Numbered from the stretch's first letter, positions 18,252-27,359 are shown. The stretch: 64,000 nucleotides of DNA from Synergistaceae bacterium (GCA_018436595.1 JAHDLC010000023.1:28574-92573); one strand, 5' to 3'. Notes: generated from the letters alone by a model not told the origin. Numbers and translations are program-made.

Positions 18252-20996
18252 ATGATTCAGAAAGTCTTTTTTGTCAACGGCGTCGAACGGAATATCATCG
18301 TGGAGGATGACAGCACCCTTGCCACCGTGCTCAGGGAGCAGCTCGGGCTGACGGGGACCAAGATAGGATGCGGCCAGGGCCATTGCGGCTCCTGCGGCGT
18401 CATCATCGACGGCAAATACACCCGGTCCTGCGTGTACAAGATGTCGAGGCTCCCTGAAGGAGCCTGCGTCACCACCATCGAGGGCATCGGTACCCCCGAA
18501 TGCCTCCACCCGATCCAGAAGGCCTGGATCAAGCACGGGGCAGCCCAGTGCGGCTTCTGCACCCCTGGTTTCATCGTCTCGACGAAAGCCCTTCTCGACA
18601 CCAATCCCAACCCCACCAGGGAAGAAGTCCGGGACTGGTTCCATGTCAACAAGAACGCCTGCCGCTGCACGGGGTATATTCCTATAGTCGACGCCGTCAT
18701 GGATGCCGCCAAGGTGCTCAGGGGCGAGATGAACGAAAAGGATCTGGAATTCGTCCTTCCGGGGGACGGGCGGATCTGGGGCAGCAAGTATCCCCGCCCA
18801 ACCGCCGTGGCCAAGGTTACCGGGACCCTTGATTTCGGCGCCGACCTCATCCTCAAGATGCCCAAAAAAACCCTTCACGCGGCTCTCGTCCAGGCGGAGG
18901 TTTCCCACGCCAACATCAAAGGCATCGACACCTCCGAGGCGGAGAAGATGCCCGGCGTTTACAAGATCGTCACCCACAAGGACATCAGGGGGAAAAACAG
19001 GATCACAGGCCTCATCACCTTCCCCACAAACAAGGGTGACGGATGGGACCGTCCCATCCTGTGCGACGAGAAGGTCTTCCAGTACGGCGACGCGGTGGCC
19101 ATCGTCTGTGCCGACACCTACAAGAATGCCGCCGCAGCGGCGGAGAAGGTGAGGCTCGACCTTGAGGTCCTTCCGGCCTACATGAGCGCCCCTGCCGCCA
19201 TGGCTGAGGATGCCATCGAAATCCATCCCGGCACCCCCAACGTGTACTACACCCAGAAGATAAAGAAAGGGGAGGACACCGCCCCCATCTTCAGCCGGTC
19301 CGACGTGGTTACCGTGGAGGACGACTTCTACGTGGGCAGGCAGCCCCACATGCCCGTCGAGCCCGACGTGGGGTTCGCCTACACTGATCACGAGGGACGG
19401 CTGGTGATCCACTCCAAGTCCATCGGCGTCCATCTCCATCTTGCCATGATCGCCCCCGGCCTCGGCGTGGAGCCCGAAAAGCTGGTCCTCGTGACCAACC
19501 CCGCCGGAGGCACCTTCGGCTACAAGTTCAGCCCCACCATGGAGGCTCTCGTGGGCGCCGCAGCGCTGGCCACGGGGCACCCCGTCGCTCTGAACTATAC
19601 CTGGAAGCAGCAGCAGCAGTACACCGGAAAGCGCTCCCCCTTCTTCGTGAACATGAAGTTCGCCGCCGACAGGGAGGGCAAGCTGCTGGCCATGGAGACC
19701 GACTTCTCCGTGGACCACGGCCCCTATTCCGAGTTCGGCGACCTGGTCACCCTGAGGGGCACCCAGTTCATGGGCGCGGGATACGACATCCCCAACATAC
19801 AGGGCGAGGGCCGGACGGTATGCACCAACCATGCCTGGGGCTCGGCCTTCCGGGCCTACGGTTCCCCCCAGTCCCTTTTCTCCTCCGAGGTCCTTATGGA
19901 CGAACTGGCCGAGAAGCTCGGCATGGACCCCCTGGAGATCCGCCTGAAGAACGCCTACCGGCCGGGGAGCACCTCCCCCACGGGACAGGCCCCCGAGTCC
20001 TATTCCCTGCCGAAGATGCTCGAGGCGATCCGGCCGAAGTACGAGCTCGCGAAGAAGAGAGCCGCCGAGGGCTCCACGGCCCGCTACAAAAAAGGCGTCG
20101 GCCTTTCGGTGGGCGTGTACGGCTGCGGGCTCGACGGCCCCGACGGCTCCGAGGCCAGGGTGGACATGAACCCCGACGGGACCATCACCATCTGTACCGC
20201 CTGGGAAGACCACGGCCAGGGCGCGGACATCGGCGCCATCGGCACGGCCCACGAGGCGCTGCGCCCTCTGGGGATCGCCCCCGACAAGCTCCGCTTCACG
20301 TGGCCCAACACGGCGAAATGCCCCAATTCCGGCCCTGCCGGCGGTTCCCGGTCCCAGGTCATGACGGGCAACGCCATCCGGGTGGCCTGCGAGACCCTGC
20401 TCAAGGAGACCGCGAAGCCGAAGGGCGGCTTCTTTAAGAAGGGCGGCGGATATATGACCTATGACGAACTGGTTGCCGCCGGAAAGCCGACCTCCTTCGC
20501 CGGAAAATGGTCCGCCGTGGATGGGACCGCATGCGACGAAAACAGCCAGGGGAAACCCTTCGTGATTTACATGTACGGCGTGTTCATGGCCGAAGTGACC
20601 GTGGACACGGAAACGGGCAAGACCGCCGTGGACCGTATGACCCTCATGTGCGACTGCGGGAAGATCAACAACCGCCTCGTGGTGGACGGCCAGAACTTCG
20701 GCGGCATCGCCCAGGGCATCGGCCTCGCCCTCTCCGAGGACTTCGAGGATATCGAGAAGCACTCCACCATGCCCGGCGCCGGGTTCCCCTACATCAAGGA
20801 CATTCCCGACGACATCGAGGTGATCTACTTCGAGGAGCACAGGGCTGACGGCCCCCACGGCGCGGCAGGCATCGGCGAGCTTCCTCTCACGAGTCCCCAT
20901 GCCTCCATCATCAACGGCATCTATAACGCCTGCGGCGTGAGGATCACGAAGCTTCCCGCCTACCCGGAAAAGGTCCTGAAGGCGCTGAAAAAGTAG
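18252..20996 (+). CDS. mop: Mop-type molybdenum aldehyde oxidoreductase
   Basis: Encodes 914 residues, almost the length of Desulfovibrio gigas aldehyde oxidoreductase (907). The N-terminal plant-type [2Fe-2S] domain has Cys 40, 45, 48 and 60 (CGQGHCGSCG). The second, helical [2Fe-2S] domain has Cys 100, 103, 137 and 139 (CGFCTPGF; CRCTG). These positions are those I recall for the D. gigas enzyme. The large C-terminal part binds molybdopterin cytosine dinucleotide and ends with the motif holding the catalytic Glu (GAAGIGELPL). It is a homodimer-type xanthine oxidase-family enzyme without FAD that oxidises aldehydes to acids. The Met at 18252 was chosen because the ferredoxin domain starts there; AAGGAG lies 11 bases upstream. 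Confidence 0.95.
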   Translation: MIQKVFFVNGVERNIIVEDDSTLATVLREQLGLTGTKIGCGQGHCGSCGVIIDGKYTRSCVYKMSRLPEGACVTTIEGIGTPECLHPIQKAWIKHGAAQCGFCTPGFIVSTKALLDTNPNPTREEVRDWFHVNKNACRCTGYIPIVDAVMDAAKVLRGEMNEKDLEFVLPGDGRIWGSKYPRPTAVAKVTGTLDFGADLILKMPKKTLHAALVQAEVSHANIKGIDTSEAEKMPGVYKIVTHKDIRGKNRITGLITFPTNKGDGWDRPILCDEKVFQYGDAVAIVCADTYKNAAAAAEKVRLDLEVLPAYMSAPAAMAEDAIEIHPGTPNVYYTQKIKKGEDTAPIFSRSDVVTVEDDFYVGRQPHMPVEPDVGFAYTDHEGRLVIHSKSIGVHLHLAMIAPGLGVEPEKLVLVTNPAGGTFGYKFSPTMEALVGAAALATGHPVALNYTWKQQQQYTGKRSPFFVNMKFAADREGKLLAMETDFSVDHGPYSEFGDLVTLRGTQFMGAGYDIPNIQGEGRTVCTNHAWGSAFRAYGSPQSLFSSEVLMDELAEKLGMDPLEIRLKNAYRPGSTSPTGQAPESYSLPKMLEAIRPKYELAKKRAAEGSTARYKKGVGLSVGVYGCGLDGPDGSEARVDMNPDGTITICTAWEDHGQGADIGAIGTAHEALRPLGIAPDKLRFTWPNTAKCPNSGPAGGSRSQVMTGNAIRVACETLLKETAKPKGGFFKKGGGYMTYDELVAAGKPTSFAGKWSAVDGTACDENSQGKPFVIYMYGVFMAEVTVDTETGKTAVDRMTLMCDCGKINNRLVVDGQNFGGIAQGIGLALSEDFEDIEKHSTMPGAGFPYIKDIPDDIEVIYFEEHRADGPHGAAGIGELPLTSPHASIINGIYNACGVRITKLPAYPEKVLKALKK

Positions 20997-21010
20997 ACGT
21001 TCACCGCAGC

Positions 21011-21044
21011 GGGGGAAGGGGACTTTTCCCTTCCCCCTTTTATT
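21011..21044 (+). terminator. Terminator after mop
   Basis: GGGGGAAGGG (21011-21020) pairs with CCCTTCCCCC (21028-21037), followed by TTTTATTT. The accessory genes start at 21059, so they are read through at reduced level or have a promoter I cannot see. Confidence 0.88.
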
Positions 21045-21058
21045 TCGGAGGTCCCGCC

Positions 21059-23335
21059 ATGGAAAAATCAACCCTCGTGGAATTCGAAAGCAAGTGTGTC
21101 CAGGAAGAGCCCCCCAGGTGCCGGGCAGCCTGTCCTCTCCACCTCGACGGCCGGGCCCTCTGCGAGGCTGCGGCGAAGGGTCGGTTCGACGAGGGACGGA
21201 AGATCATCCAGAAAACCCTTCCCCTTCCCGGGATTCTCGCCCGGATCTGCGACGCCCCCTGCCGGGATGCGTGCCTCCGGCAGGAGAAGGGCGGCGCCCT
21301 GGAACTTGGGGCGCTGGAGCGGTTCTGTGCCGATGAAGGACCTTTCCGCAGGCCCCGGATCCTGGTCCCGAAGACGGGACGCACAGCGGCGGTCCTGGGC
21401 GGCGGCATCAGCTCCCTCACGGCAGCCCTTGACGGCGCGGGGAAAGGTTATTCCGTCACCGTGTTCCGGGCGGAGACCGGCGGGCGTGAGCTTCTTTCCC
21501 TCTCTTCCCTTCTCACGGAGGATGTTGTGAGGGAAGAGCTTGAATGGATGGAAAAGCTGGGCGTTCTTTTCCTTCCCTGGGATGCTTCCGTCTCCCCTGA
21601 AGGGCTGGCTGAAAGATTCGATGCCGTCTATGCCGGCCTGGACGATCCCCTGTGCCGTTCCTTCCCGGAGCTCCTGGGACGGGAGGATCCCGTCAGCCTC
21701 GAGACGGCCGTGCCCGGCGTCTTCGCGGGAGGGAACACCCCGTCCTTCATTTTCAGGGCCGCCGCCGGCCGCCGGGGGATGAAGTCGGTGGAACGGTTTC
21801 TCCAGGGGGCGTCCCTCACCTCCTCCCGGGAGAAGGAGGGGCCCTATGAGACCAGGCTTTTCACGAATATCGAAGGAATCGACCCCGCTCCTCCCGTGCC
21901 TGTTCCGCCCCGGGGATACTCCGGAGACGAGGCTGTCCGGGAGGCCGGGCGGTGCCTGCTCTGCGAGTGCATGGAATGCGTGAAGTCCTGTGCCTTCCTG
22001 CAGCACTACAAAGGATACCCGAAAAAATTCGCCAGGGAGATCTACAATAATCTCTCGGTGATCCAGGGAACGAGGCTCGCCAACGGCATGATCAACTCCT
22101 GCACCCTGTGCGGCCAGTGCGAACGGGTCTGCCCCGGCGGTTTTTCCATGAGGGACCTGTGTCGTACGGCCCGGCAGGAGATGGTGCTCCAGCAGAAGAT
22201 GCCGCCCTCGGCCCACGAGTTCGCCCTGGAGGACATGGCCTTTTCTAACTCTCCGGGGGCGTCCCTCCTGCGCCATGAACCCGGCCACGGCGGGAGCGCC
22301 TTTCTCTTTTTTCCGGGGTGCCGCCTTGCGGGGATCTCTCCCCGGACAACGGAATCCGTCTACGCACATCTCCGGAAGGTTCTTGACGGCGGAGTGGGGT
22401 TCTGGCTCCGGTGCTGCGGAGCTCCGGCACGATGGGCCGGCCGCCGGAAGGAACTGGAGGCGGCAGGGAAAGAGCTGCTTGACCAGTGGCGCTCCATGGG
22501 CTCTCCGCTGGTGATCGCCGCCTGCACGAGCTGCCTGGAGGTTTTCCGGAAGGAGCTGCCCGAAGTCCGGGCCGTCTCTCTCTGGACTGTCCTCCGGGAA
22601 AAAGGCGTCCCGGAGACTGTGCCGGCCCCTTCGGCGCCTGCTGCGCTCCACGATCCCTGTACGGCTGCGGAACTGCCTGAGGTGCGGGCCGCGGTGCGGG
22701 ACCTGGTGGCCCGTACAGGGAGGCGGGCGGAGGAGCTGCCCCTGTCGGGAGAGCTCACGTCCTGCTGCGGTTTCGGAGGCCTCCAGGAGTGCGCCAACCC
22801 CGGCCTTGCGGCGAAAACGGCACGGGAACGGTGCGGACAATCTTCCTCAGATTTCCTCGTCTACTGTGCCATGTGCCGGGACCTCTTCGCCCGGACGGGA
22901 AAGAGAACGGTCCACCTTCTCGACCTGTTCTTTCCGCCCCCCGGAGGGGCAGGGGCAGACCTTCCGCCCGTATCCTGGTCGGACCAGAGGGAGAACCGGA
23001 CGGCCCTCGTCCGGAACATGCGGAAATCCCTGTGGAAGGAGGAAGAGGAGATGGAGGAGGAAGAGGGAACATTGTCCCTCGTCATGGACGAAGGAACGGA
23101 AAAAACGCTCGAGTCGCGCCGCATCCTGGCCGGAACGGTTCGGCAGGTCATATGGCACGGCGAGGCATCGGGGCGGAAGATCGCCCGGCCTGACGGCACG
23201 TTCATCACCTGCCTGAAGCCCGCGGCCGTAACCTACTGGGTGGTCTACCGGCCCCGGGAGGACGGACTCTTCGAGGTGCTCAACGGCTGGAGCCACAGGA
23301 TGGAAGTGAAGGGAACGGAGGAGGGGGCACCGTGA
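21059..23335 (+). CDS. Multidomain redox protein: NAD(P)/FAD-like domain, Fe-S and CCG domains (DVU_1558-like)
   Basis: Encodes 758 residues. The N-terminus is the Fe-S domain of GltD-type oxidoreductases (CRAACPLHLDGR; CDAPCRDAC). A short nucleotide-binding domain follows (GRTAAVLGGGISSLTAALD), clearly reduced compared with GltD. Next are 4Fe-4S motifs (CLLCECMECVKSC; CTLCGQCERVCPGG) and two CCG/heterodisulfide reductase-like segments (LRCCGAPARW; CTSCLEVF; CCGFGG). A C-terminal acidic linker leads to a small unassigned beta domain. The architecture resembles the dicluster/pyridine-nucleotide oxidoreductase next to Desulfovibrio mop (DVU_1558, from memory). It probably takes electrons from the aldehyde oxidoreductase or acts in its maturation. 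Confidence 0.82.
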   Translation: MEKSTLVEFESKCVQEEPPRCRAACPLHLDGRALCEAAAKGRFDEGRKIIQKTLPLPGILARICDAPCRDACLRQEKGGALELGALERFCADEGPFRRPRILVPKTGRTAAVLGGGISSLTAALDGAGKGYSVTVFRAETGGRELLSLSSLLTEDVVREELEWMEKLGVLFLPWDASVSPEGLAERFDAVYAGLDDPLCRSFPELLGREDPVSLETAVPGVFAGGNTPSFIFRAAAGRRGMKSVERFLQGASLTSSREKEGPYETRLFTNIEGIDPAPPVPVPPRGYSGDEAVREAGRCLLCECMECVKSCAFLQHYKGYPKKFAREIYNNLSVIQGTRLANGMINSCTLCGQCERVCPGGFSMRDLCRTARQEMVLQQKMPPSAHEFALEDMAFSNSPGASLLRHEPGHGGSAFLFFPGCRLAGISPRTTESVYAHLRKVLDGGVGFWLRCCGAPARWAGRRKELEAAGKELLDQWRSMGSPLVIAACTSCLEVFRKELPEVRAVSLWTVLREKGVPETVPAPSAPAALHDPCTAAELPEVRAAVRDLVARTGRRAEELPLSGELTSCCGFGGLQECANPGLAAKTARERCGQSSSDFLVYCAMCRDLFARTGKRTVHLLDLFFPPPGGAGADLPPVSWSDQRENRTALVRNMRKSLWKEEEEMEEEEGTLSLVMDEGTEKTLESRRILAGTVRQVIWHGEASGRKIARPDGTFITCLKPAAVTYWVVYRPREDGLFEVLNGWSHRMEVKGTEEGAP

Positions 23336-23547
23336 AGGAACTGGTCAAGTCCTTCGAAAAATACGGAGAGTACCGATGCGCCTCCTGCGGGTGCCCCCTG
23401 GAGCTGAGGAAGACGGACATCACCTATTTGGGGAGCGTCTTTTCCGTCGATCTTCCGGTGTGCCCTTCCTGCGGCATGGCCTTCGTTCCCGAGGAACTCG
23501 CCACGGGCAAGATGCTAGAGGTGGAGAAAATACTGGAGGACAAGTGA
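23332..23547 (+). CDS. Small two-CxxC redox protein (DVU_1557-like)
   Basis: Encodes 71 residues from a GTG overlapping the previous stop. It has two CxxC pairs (CASCGCPL and CPSCGMAF), suggesting a rubredoxin/zinc-ribbon-like metal site, and a C-terminal helix (LEVEKILEDK). It matches in size and position the small DVU_1557-type redox protein that accompanies mop in Desulfovibrio (recalled, not searched). Its function is unknown; electron transfer or cofactor delivery to Mop is plausible. Confidence 0.78.
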   Translation: MKELVKSFEKYGEYRCASCGCPLELRKTDITYLGSVFSVDLPVCPSCGMAFVPEELATGKMLEVEKILEDK

Positions 23548-24008
23548 TGGAAACTTTCGAAATGGACGATTTCCAGATGCGGCTGGCCTCCCTCTCGGCG
23601 GAGGGGTACCACTGCAGCCAGATCCTGCTCCTCCTGGCCCTTGAGAGGACGGGACGGGAAAACCCTGACCTTCTCCGGGCCCTGGGAGGCGTTTCCAGGG
23701 GCGTGGCCGAAGGAAGCGAGACCTGCGGGGCCCTCCTCGGAGGGGCCTGCATGCTGGGGTTCTACGCCGGAAAGGGGCAGTCGGACGAAGGGGAGCATCC
23801 GGTATTCCGTTCCATGCTCAGGGATCTCGCGGAGTGGTTCCGGGCGGAGGCGGGCCTTCCCGGGGGAAGCTCCCGGTGCGCGGACATCCTGGAAGCCTTC
23901 GGAAAGGCGAGGTGTCCCATGCTCGTCCGGTCGGTGTGGGTGAAGGCCATGGAGATCCTTGAGGAAAACGGGATCGACACCCTCGAAGGGAGGCCCCTGC
24001 CCGAATGA
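23547..24008 (+). CDS. C-GCAxxG-C-C family protein (DVU_1555-like)
   Basis: Encodes 153 residues from the ATG at 23547, which shares its A with the previous stop. The spaced Cys/Gly pattern of the C_GCAxxG_C_C family is visible: YHCSQILL near residue 21, ETCGALLGGACMLGF near 65-75, then SSRCADILE and ARCPMLV. The conserved cysteines suggest a redox or metal site. Members occur in operons with oxidoreductases. Position in the operon matches DVU_1555 beside Desulfovibrio mop. Confidence 0.82.
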   Translation: METFEMDDFQMRLASLSAEGYHCSQILLLLALERTGRENPDLLRALGGVSRGVAEGSETCGALLGGACMLGFYAGKGQSDEGEHPVFRSMLRDLAEWFRAEAGLPGGSSRCADILEAFGKARCPMLVRSVWVKAMEILEENGIDTLEGRPLPE

Positions 24009-24030
24009 TTCCGGGCGGGATGTCTCCGGG

Positions 24031-25350
24031 ATGAAGCCGCCCGTGCCTTCTCCTTTTCCCTTCGATGTCCGGACCGCCCGGAAAACGGGCGGAAGGACGG
24101 ACCCCGGAAGCCTGGATGAATACCGTCTCTCCGCCCTGCGGGCGGCCGTGGCCCGTGCCAGGCGGAACAGCCCCTTCTTCCGGAGCCGTCTCGCCTCCTA
24201 TCCGGAAGGGTTTCCCCGGTCTCTTGGCGAATATGGGGCATTGCCCTTCACAACCCCGGACGATCTGGCCGCCGACCCCTATGCCTTCCTGGCGGTTCCC
24301 CAGGACGAGGTTGCCCGCATAGTCACGGCCCGGAGTTCGGGCACCACGGGGCCGCCAAAACGGGTATTCTTCTCGGAAGGAGATCTTGCCGAAACCAGGA
24401 GCATCTTCGCCGAAGGCATGACGGCCCTGGTGCCCCGGGGGAGCGGGGTGCTCATCCTTCTTCCCGGAGAGCGCCCGGGAAGCGTGGGGGACCTGCTCGT
24501 CCGGGGGCTTGCCCCGGACATGGAGGGCGTGCTGTGCTCCTGCCCGGATGCGGACGGCACCCTCGACACCATCGCCCGGCTCAGGCCGGACTGCCTCGTG
24601 GCCCTTCCTTCCCAGGCGCTCCGGCTGGCGAGGCATCCCCGGTCGTCCCGGGGAAGGTGCCTGTCGGCAGTCCTGCTCTGCTCCGATTATGCTTCCGACA
24701 GCCTCACGTCGGCGGTGGAGGATGCCTGGGGATGCACAGTCTTCCGCCAATACGGCCTTACGGAGACGGGGTACGGCGGCGCCCTCTCCTGCGGCGAAGG
24801 CCGTGGAATGCACGTCATGGAGGACGGCTTCTTCTTCGAGATCGTCTCCCCCGGCACGGGAGAACTCCTCCCCGACGGAGAAGAAGGGGAAATAGTCTGC
24901 ACGGCCTTCCGCGCCGAGGGAACCCCCCTTCTGCGGTACCGCACCGGGGACCGGGGGAGGTTTATTCCCGGAGACTGCTCCTGTGGTTCCTTTCTCCGCA
25001 GAATTGATGTCAGGGGAAGATACGGGAACGGTCTTGCCCTTCCCGGCGGATGGGTTCCCCTGGCCGATCTTGACGAAGCCCTGTTTTCCCTCCCCTGGCT
25101 CGGCGGGTACGAGGTCAGGATGAACGGCAGCTCCCCTGTTTTTTTCCTGGAAGTTCCCTCCCTGCCGGAGGGAATCCTGTCCCTTCCGGAAGACCTGGAG
25201 CGGGAGGCCGGGAAAAAACTCCGGTCCCTCCCCGGTCTCGACATCTTGCCTCCGGAAATTGGACTTTGCCTCGCCCCCCCGCGGGACGCACCATTGGCCC
25301 CGTCAAAGCGGCTGGTCCTCCGGGAAACCCATCCGGACCGCACCAGGTAA
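24031..25350 (+). CDS. AMP-dependent CoA ligase, phenylacetate-CoA ligase-like (DVU_1553-like)
   Basis: Encodes 439 residues of the adenylate-forming superfamily. The P-loop-like motif SSGTTGPPKRVFFSEGD, the aromatic/Glu motif RQYGLTETGYGG and the hinge-region RYRTGDRG are present. The N-terminus (LSALRAAVARARRNSPFFRS) is that of phenylacetate-CoA ligase relatives. It would activate a carboxylic acid, perhaps the product of the aldehyde oxidoreductase, or adenylate a cofactor precursor; both are inference. The Met at 24031 is the best start, though its ribosome-binding site is weak. Confidence 0.83.
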   Translation: MKPPVPSPFPFDVRTARKTGGRTDPGSLDEYRLSALRAAVARARRNSPFFRSRLASYPEGFPRSLGEYGALPFTTPDDLAADPYAFLAVPQDEVARIVTARSSGTTGPPKRVFFSEGDLAETRSIFAEGMTALVPRGSGVLILLPGERPGSVGDLLVRGLAPDMEGVLCSCPDADGTLDTIARLRPDCLVALPSQALRLARHPRSSRGRCLSAVLLCSDYASDSLTSAVEDAWGCTVFRQYGLTETGYGGALSCGEGRGMHVMEDGFFFEIVSPGTGELLPDGEEGEIVCTAFRAEGTPLLRYRTGDRGRFIPGDCSCGSFLRRIDVRGRYGNGLALPGGWVPLADLDEALFSLPWLGGYEVRMNGSSPVFFLEVPSLPEGILSLPEDLEREAGKKLRSLPGLDILPPEIGLCLAPPRDAPLAPSKRLVLRETHPDRTR

Positions 25351-25516
25351 GCCGCCGGGCCGACCGTACCTGTTTCCGTCCGCTTCCGTCCTGTTTTTTT
25401 CATGGTGAAACTGAAGATTCCCACAAAACGGTGAACTGTGATAGAATTGCTCATCTCTGTTTCTGCATTTTCGATTCTGCAATCCAGGCCTGCCGGAAGA
25501 GGAGGAGAGACTCCAC

Positions 25517-25921
25517 ATGGGAGTGATGACCGTTTCCACCAGGGTGAGGCCCGAGGATCTCGCCGTGGTGGCCGAGACCCGGGGACACGGGCTCGACATG
25601 GACCAGTCGAAGCAGAACGGCGGGCGGGAGGACACCATGAAACCCATGGAGGTCGTTCTGGCTGCCCTTGGCGGGTGCATCACCATGGTGGCCCTGGCGC
25701 GGGCTCCGAAGGAAGGTCTTGATATCCGCGACCTCAGGCTCGGGATGGAGGGAGAATATTCCGCCGCCGGCGGCTTCCGGATGATCCGGATGACGGCACG
25801 GCTCCGGTCCTCCTCACCGGAAGACCGGCTCGTGGAGTTTTTTCACGATGTCGAGAGGGTGTGTCCGGTCAGCAATTCGCTGAAGGCCAGGATAGAGCTG
25901 GAGGTGGTCCGGGAACAGTAA
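25517..25921 (+). CDS. OsmC/Ohr-family protein
   Basis: Encodes 134 residues with the OsmC fold pattern: a leading strand region, a central helix holding the first conserved Cys (LAALGGCITMVALA) and the second Cys in RVCPVSNSL. In OsmC proteins these two cysteines reduce organic hydroperoxides. It has a strong ribosome-binding site (AGGAGGAGA). A TAGAAT -10 at 25442-25447 suggests its own promoter, though the -35 is weak. It belongs to the YhfA-like rather than the Ohr branch, judged only from its short form. Confidence 0.85.
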   Translation: MGVMTVSTRVRPEDLAVVAETRGHGLDMDQSKQNGGREDTMKPMEVVLAALGGCITMVALARAPKEGLDIRDLRLGMEGEYSAAGGFRMIRMTARLRSSSPEDRLVEFFHDVERVCPVSNSLKARIELEVVREQ

Positions 25922-26016
25922 GAGAGCGGGAGTGAACGGAAAGGTTCCGGAAACATCCGGAGAAGCGGAGTGTATTTTTCGAGACGACTTTTCTTTTGAG
26001 GAGCAGGAGGGATAGA

Positions 26017-27282
26017 ATGAGTTTCTTCGAACATTTCGGTCTGACCAATGCCGCCGACGTTGCCACGGGCATGCTGATGCTCGTTATGATCTGCTACGCC
26101 ATCGGCGATATCGTGTCCTACAAGACAAAGGCCGTCTTCTCCATGATCTTTGTCACGGGCTTCGTCTTCCTTTTCGGGTTCTGGTACGGCTTCCCCAAGA
26201 CCATCTTCCAGACGACGGGAACCATTGCCTTCGCCGCGGTCAGTCTTCCCATCATTCTTGTCCACATGGGAACCCTTATGAAACTCAGGGACATCAAACA
26301 GGAATGGAAGACGGTCATCATCGCCTTTGTTGGTCTCGTGGCCCTTTCGATCGGCCTTTTCTTCATCGCCGGCCCAATCCTCGGCCGTGAAATGGCCCTC
26401 ACAGCGGCCGGTCCCATCTCCGGCGGCATCGTGGCCACCATCATCGTGTCGGAAGCCGCCAAGAAGGTCGGGCTCGAGCACCTCGCCGTCTTCGCCACCC
26501 TTCTTCTTGTTCTGCAGAATTTCGTCGGCCTTCCCATCGCCTCCCTCTGCCTCAAGTCGGAGACAAAGCGCCTTCTCGCGAAGTTCCGCAGCGGCGAGGC
26601 GGAGGAAACACAGGCGGGGAAAGCTCCCAAGAGCGATCCCGAGGTACCGAGCATCAGGCTGTTCCCGGCATTCCCCAAGCCCATGCAGACTCCCTTCGTC
26701 CTTCTTGCCAAGACCGCCATCGTCGGCTGGGTGGCCCTTCTCGCCGCCCAGCACTACAACGCCATGGTTCTCGGCGCCGGACTGCCTTACCTGCAGCTCC
26801 ACAAGTTCGTCATGGCCCTCATCATGGGCATCGTGTTCTACGAGACCGGCTTCCTGGAGCACAAGGTCCTTGACAAGGCCAACGCCATGGGCTACGCCAT
26901 GTTCTTCTGCCTGATCTTCATCTGGGTCAGCCTTCCCCAGGCCACACCGGAACTGGTACGCTCCCTGGTCTACCCGCTGGTGGTCTGCTTCGGCGTCGCC
27001 CTCGTCGGAATCGTCACTTCCACCTTCTTCACCTCGAAGATCCTCGGATACTCCTGGGCCATGGCGACGGCCATCGCCGTCACCTGCCTCTTCGGCTTCC
27101 CGGCGACCTTCATCATCACCGACGAGGTCACCACGGCGGGATGCGCCGACCCGAAAGAGAAGGAGTACTGCATGAGCCATCTCCTGCCCAAGATGCTCGT
27201 GGGAGGGTTCACCACGGTCACCATCGGCTCCGTCATCCTCGCCGGGTACCTCGGCCAGATCATCGAGACCCTGGCGAAATAA
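26017..27282 (+). CDS. Polytopic membrane transporter-like protein, family not assigned
   Basis: Encodes 421 residues with about 11 hydrophobic segments in two halves and a charged cytosolic loop near the middle (KSETKRLLAKFRSGEAEETQ). The motif GPISGGIVATIIVSEAAKK in the first half is reminiscent of the conserved Gly-rich loops of Na+-coupled carboxylate or glutamate carriers. I do not recognise a specific family. The Met at 26017 follows AGGAGGGAT. It is probably a secondary transporter for an organic acid or amino acid. It stands alone before the palindrome. Confidence 0.65.
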   Translation: MSFFEHFGLTNAADVATGMLMLVMICYAIGDIVSYKTKAVFSMIFVTGFVFLFGFWYGFPKTIFQTTGTIAFAAVSLPIILVHMGTLMKLRDIKQEWKTVIIAFVGLVALSIGLFFIAGPILGREMALTAAGPISGGIVATIIVSEAAKKVGLEHLAVFATLLLVLQNFVGLPIASLCLKSETKRLLAKFRSGEAEETQAGKAPKSDPEVPSIRLFPAFPKPMQTPFVLLAKTAIVGWVALLAAQHYNAMVLGAGLPYLQLHKFVMALIMGIVFYETGFLEHKVLDKANAMGYAMFFCLIFIWVSLPQATPELVRSLVYPLVVCFGVALVGIVTSTFFTSKILGYSWAMATAIAVTCLFGFPATFIITDEVTTAGCADPKEKEYCMSHLLPKMLVGGFTTVTIGSVILAGYLGQIIETLAK

Positions 27283-27292
27283 GCGCTCCATA

Positions 27293-27346
27293 CCCCAACG
27301 TAAGAGGGAGGTCCGGACATGTCCGGACCTCCCTCTTACGTTGGGG
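27293..27346. repeat. Perfect 54-bp palindrome between convergent genes
   Basis: The 27-base arm 27293-27319 is the exact reverse complement of 27320-27346, with no spacer (centre GGACA/TGTCC). It lies 11 bases after the transporter stop and 14 bases beyond the end of the fmdE-like gene on the other strand. An RNA hairpin would be very stable, but neither strand has a U-run after it. It could be a bidirectional terminator of unusual form, an RNA-stabilising 3' hairpin or a cruciform site. Confidence 0.9.
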
Positions 27347-27359
27347 TGAAATGACGCTG

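Noticed and set aside
18114..21071. Open frame of nearly 1,000 codons antisense to mop
   Set aside because: Shadow of the conserved aldehyde oxidoreductase; composition and lack of motifs argue against a gene.
27293..27346. Insertion-sequence end or transposon remnant
   Set aside because: No transposase or target duplication nearby, and the two arms directly abut each other.
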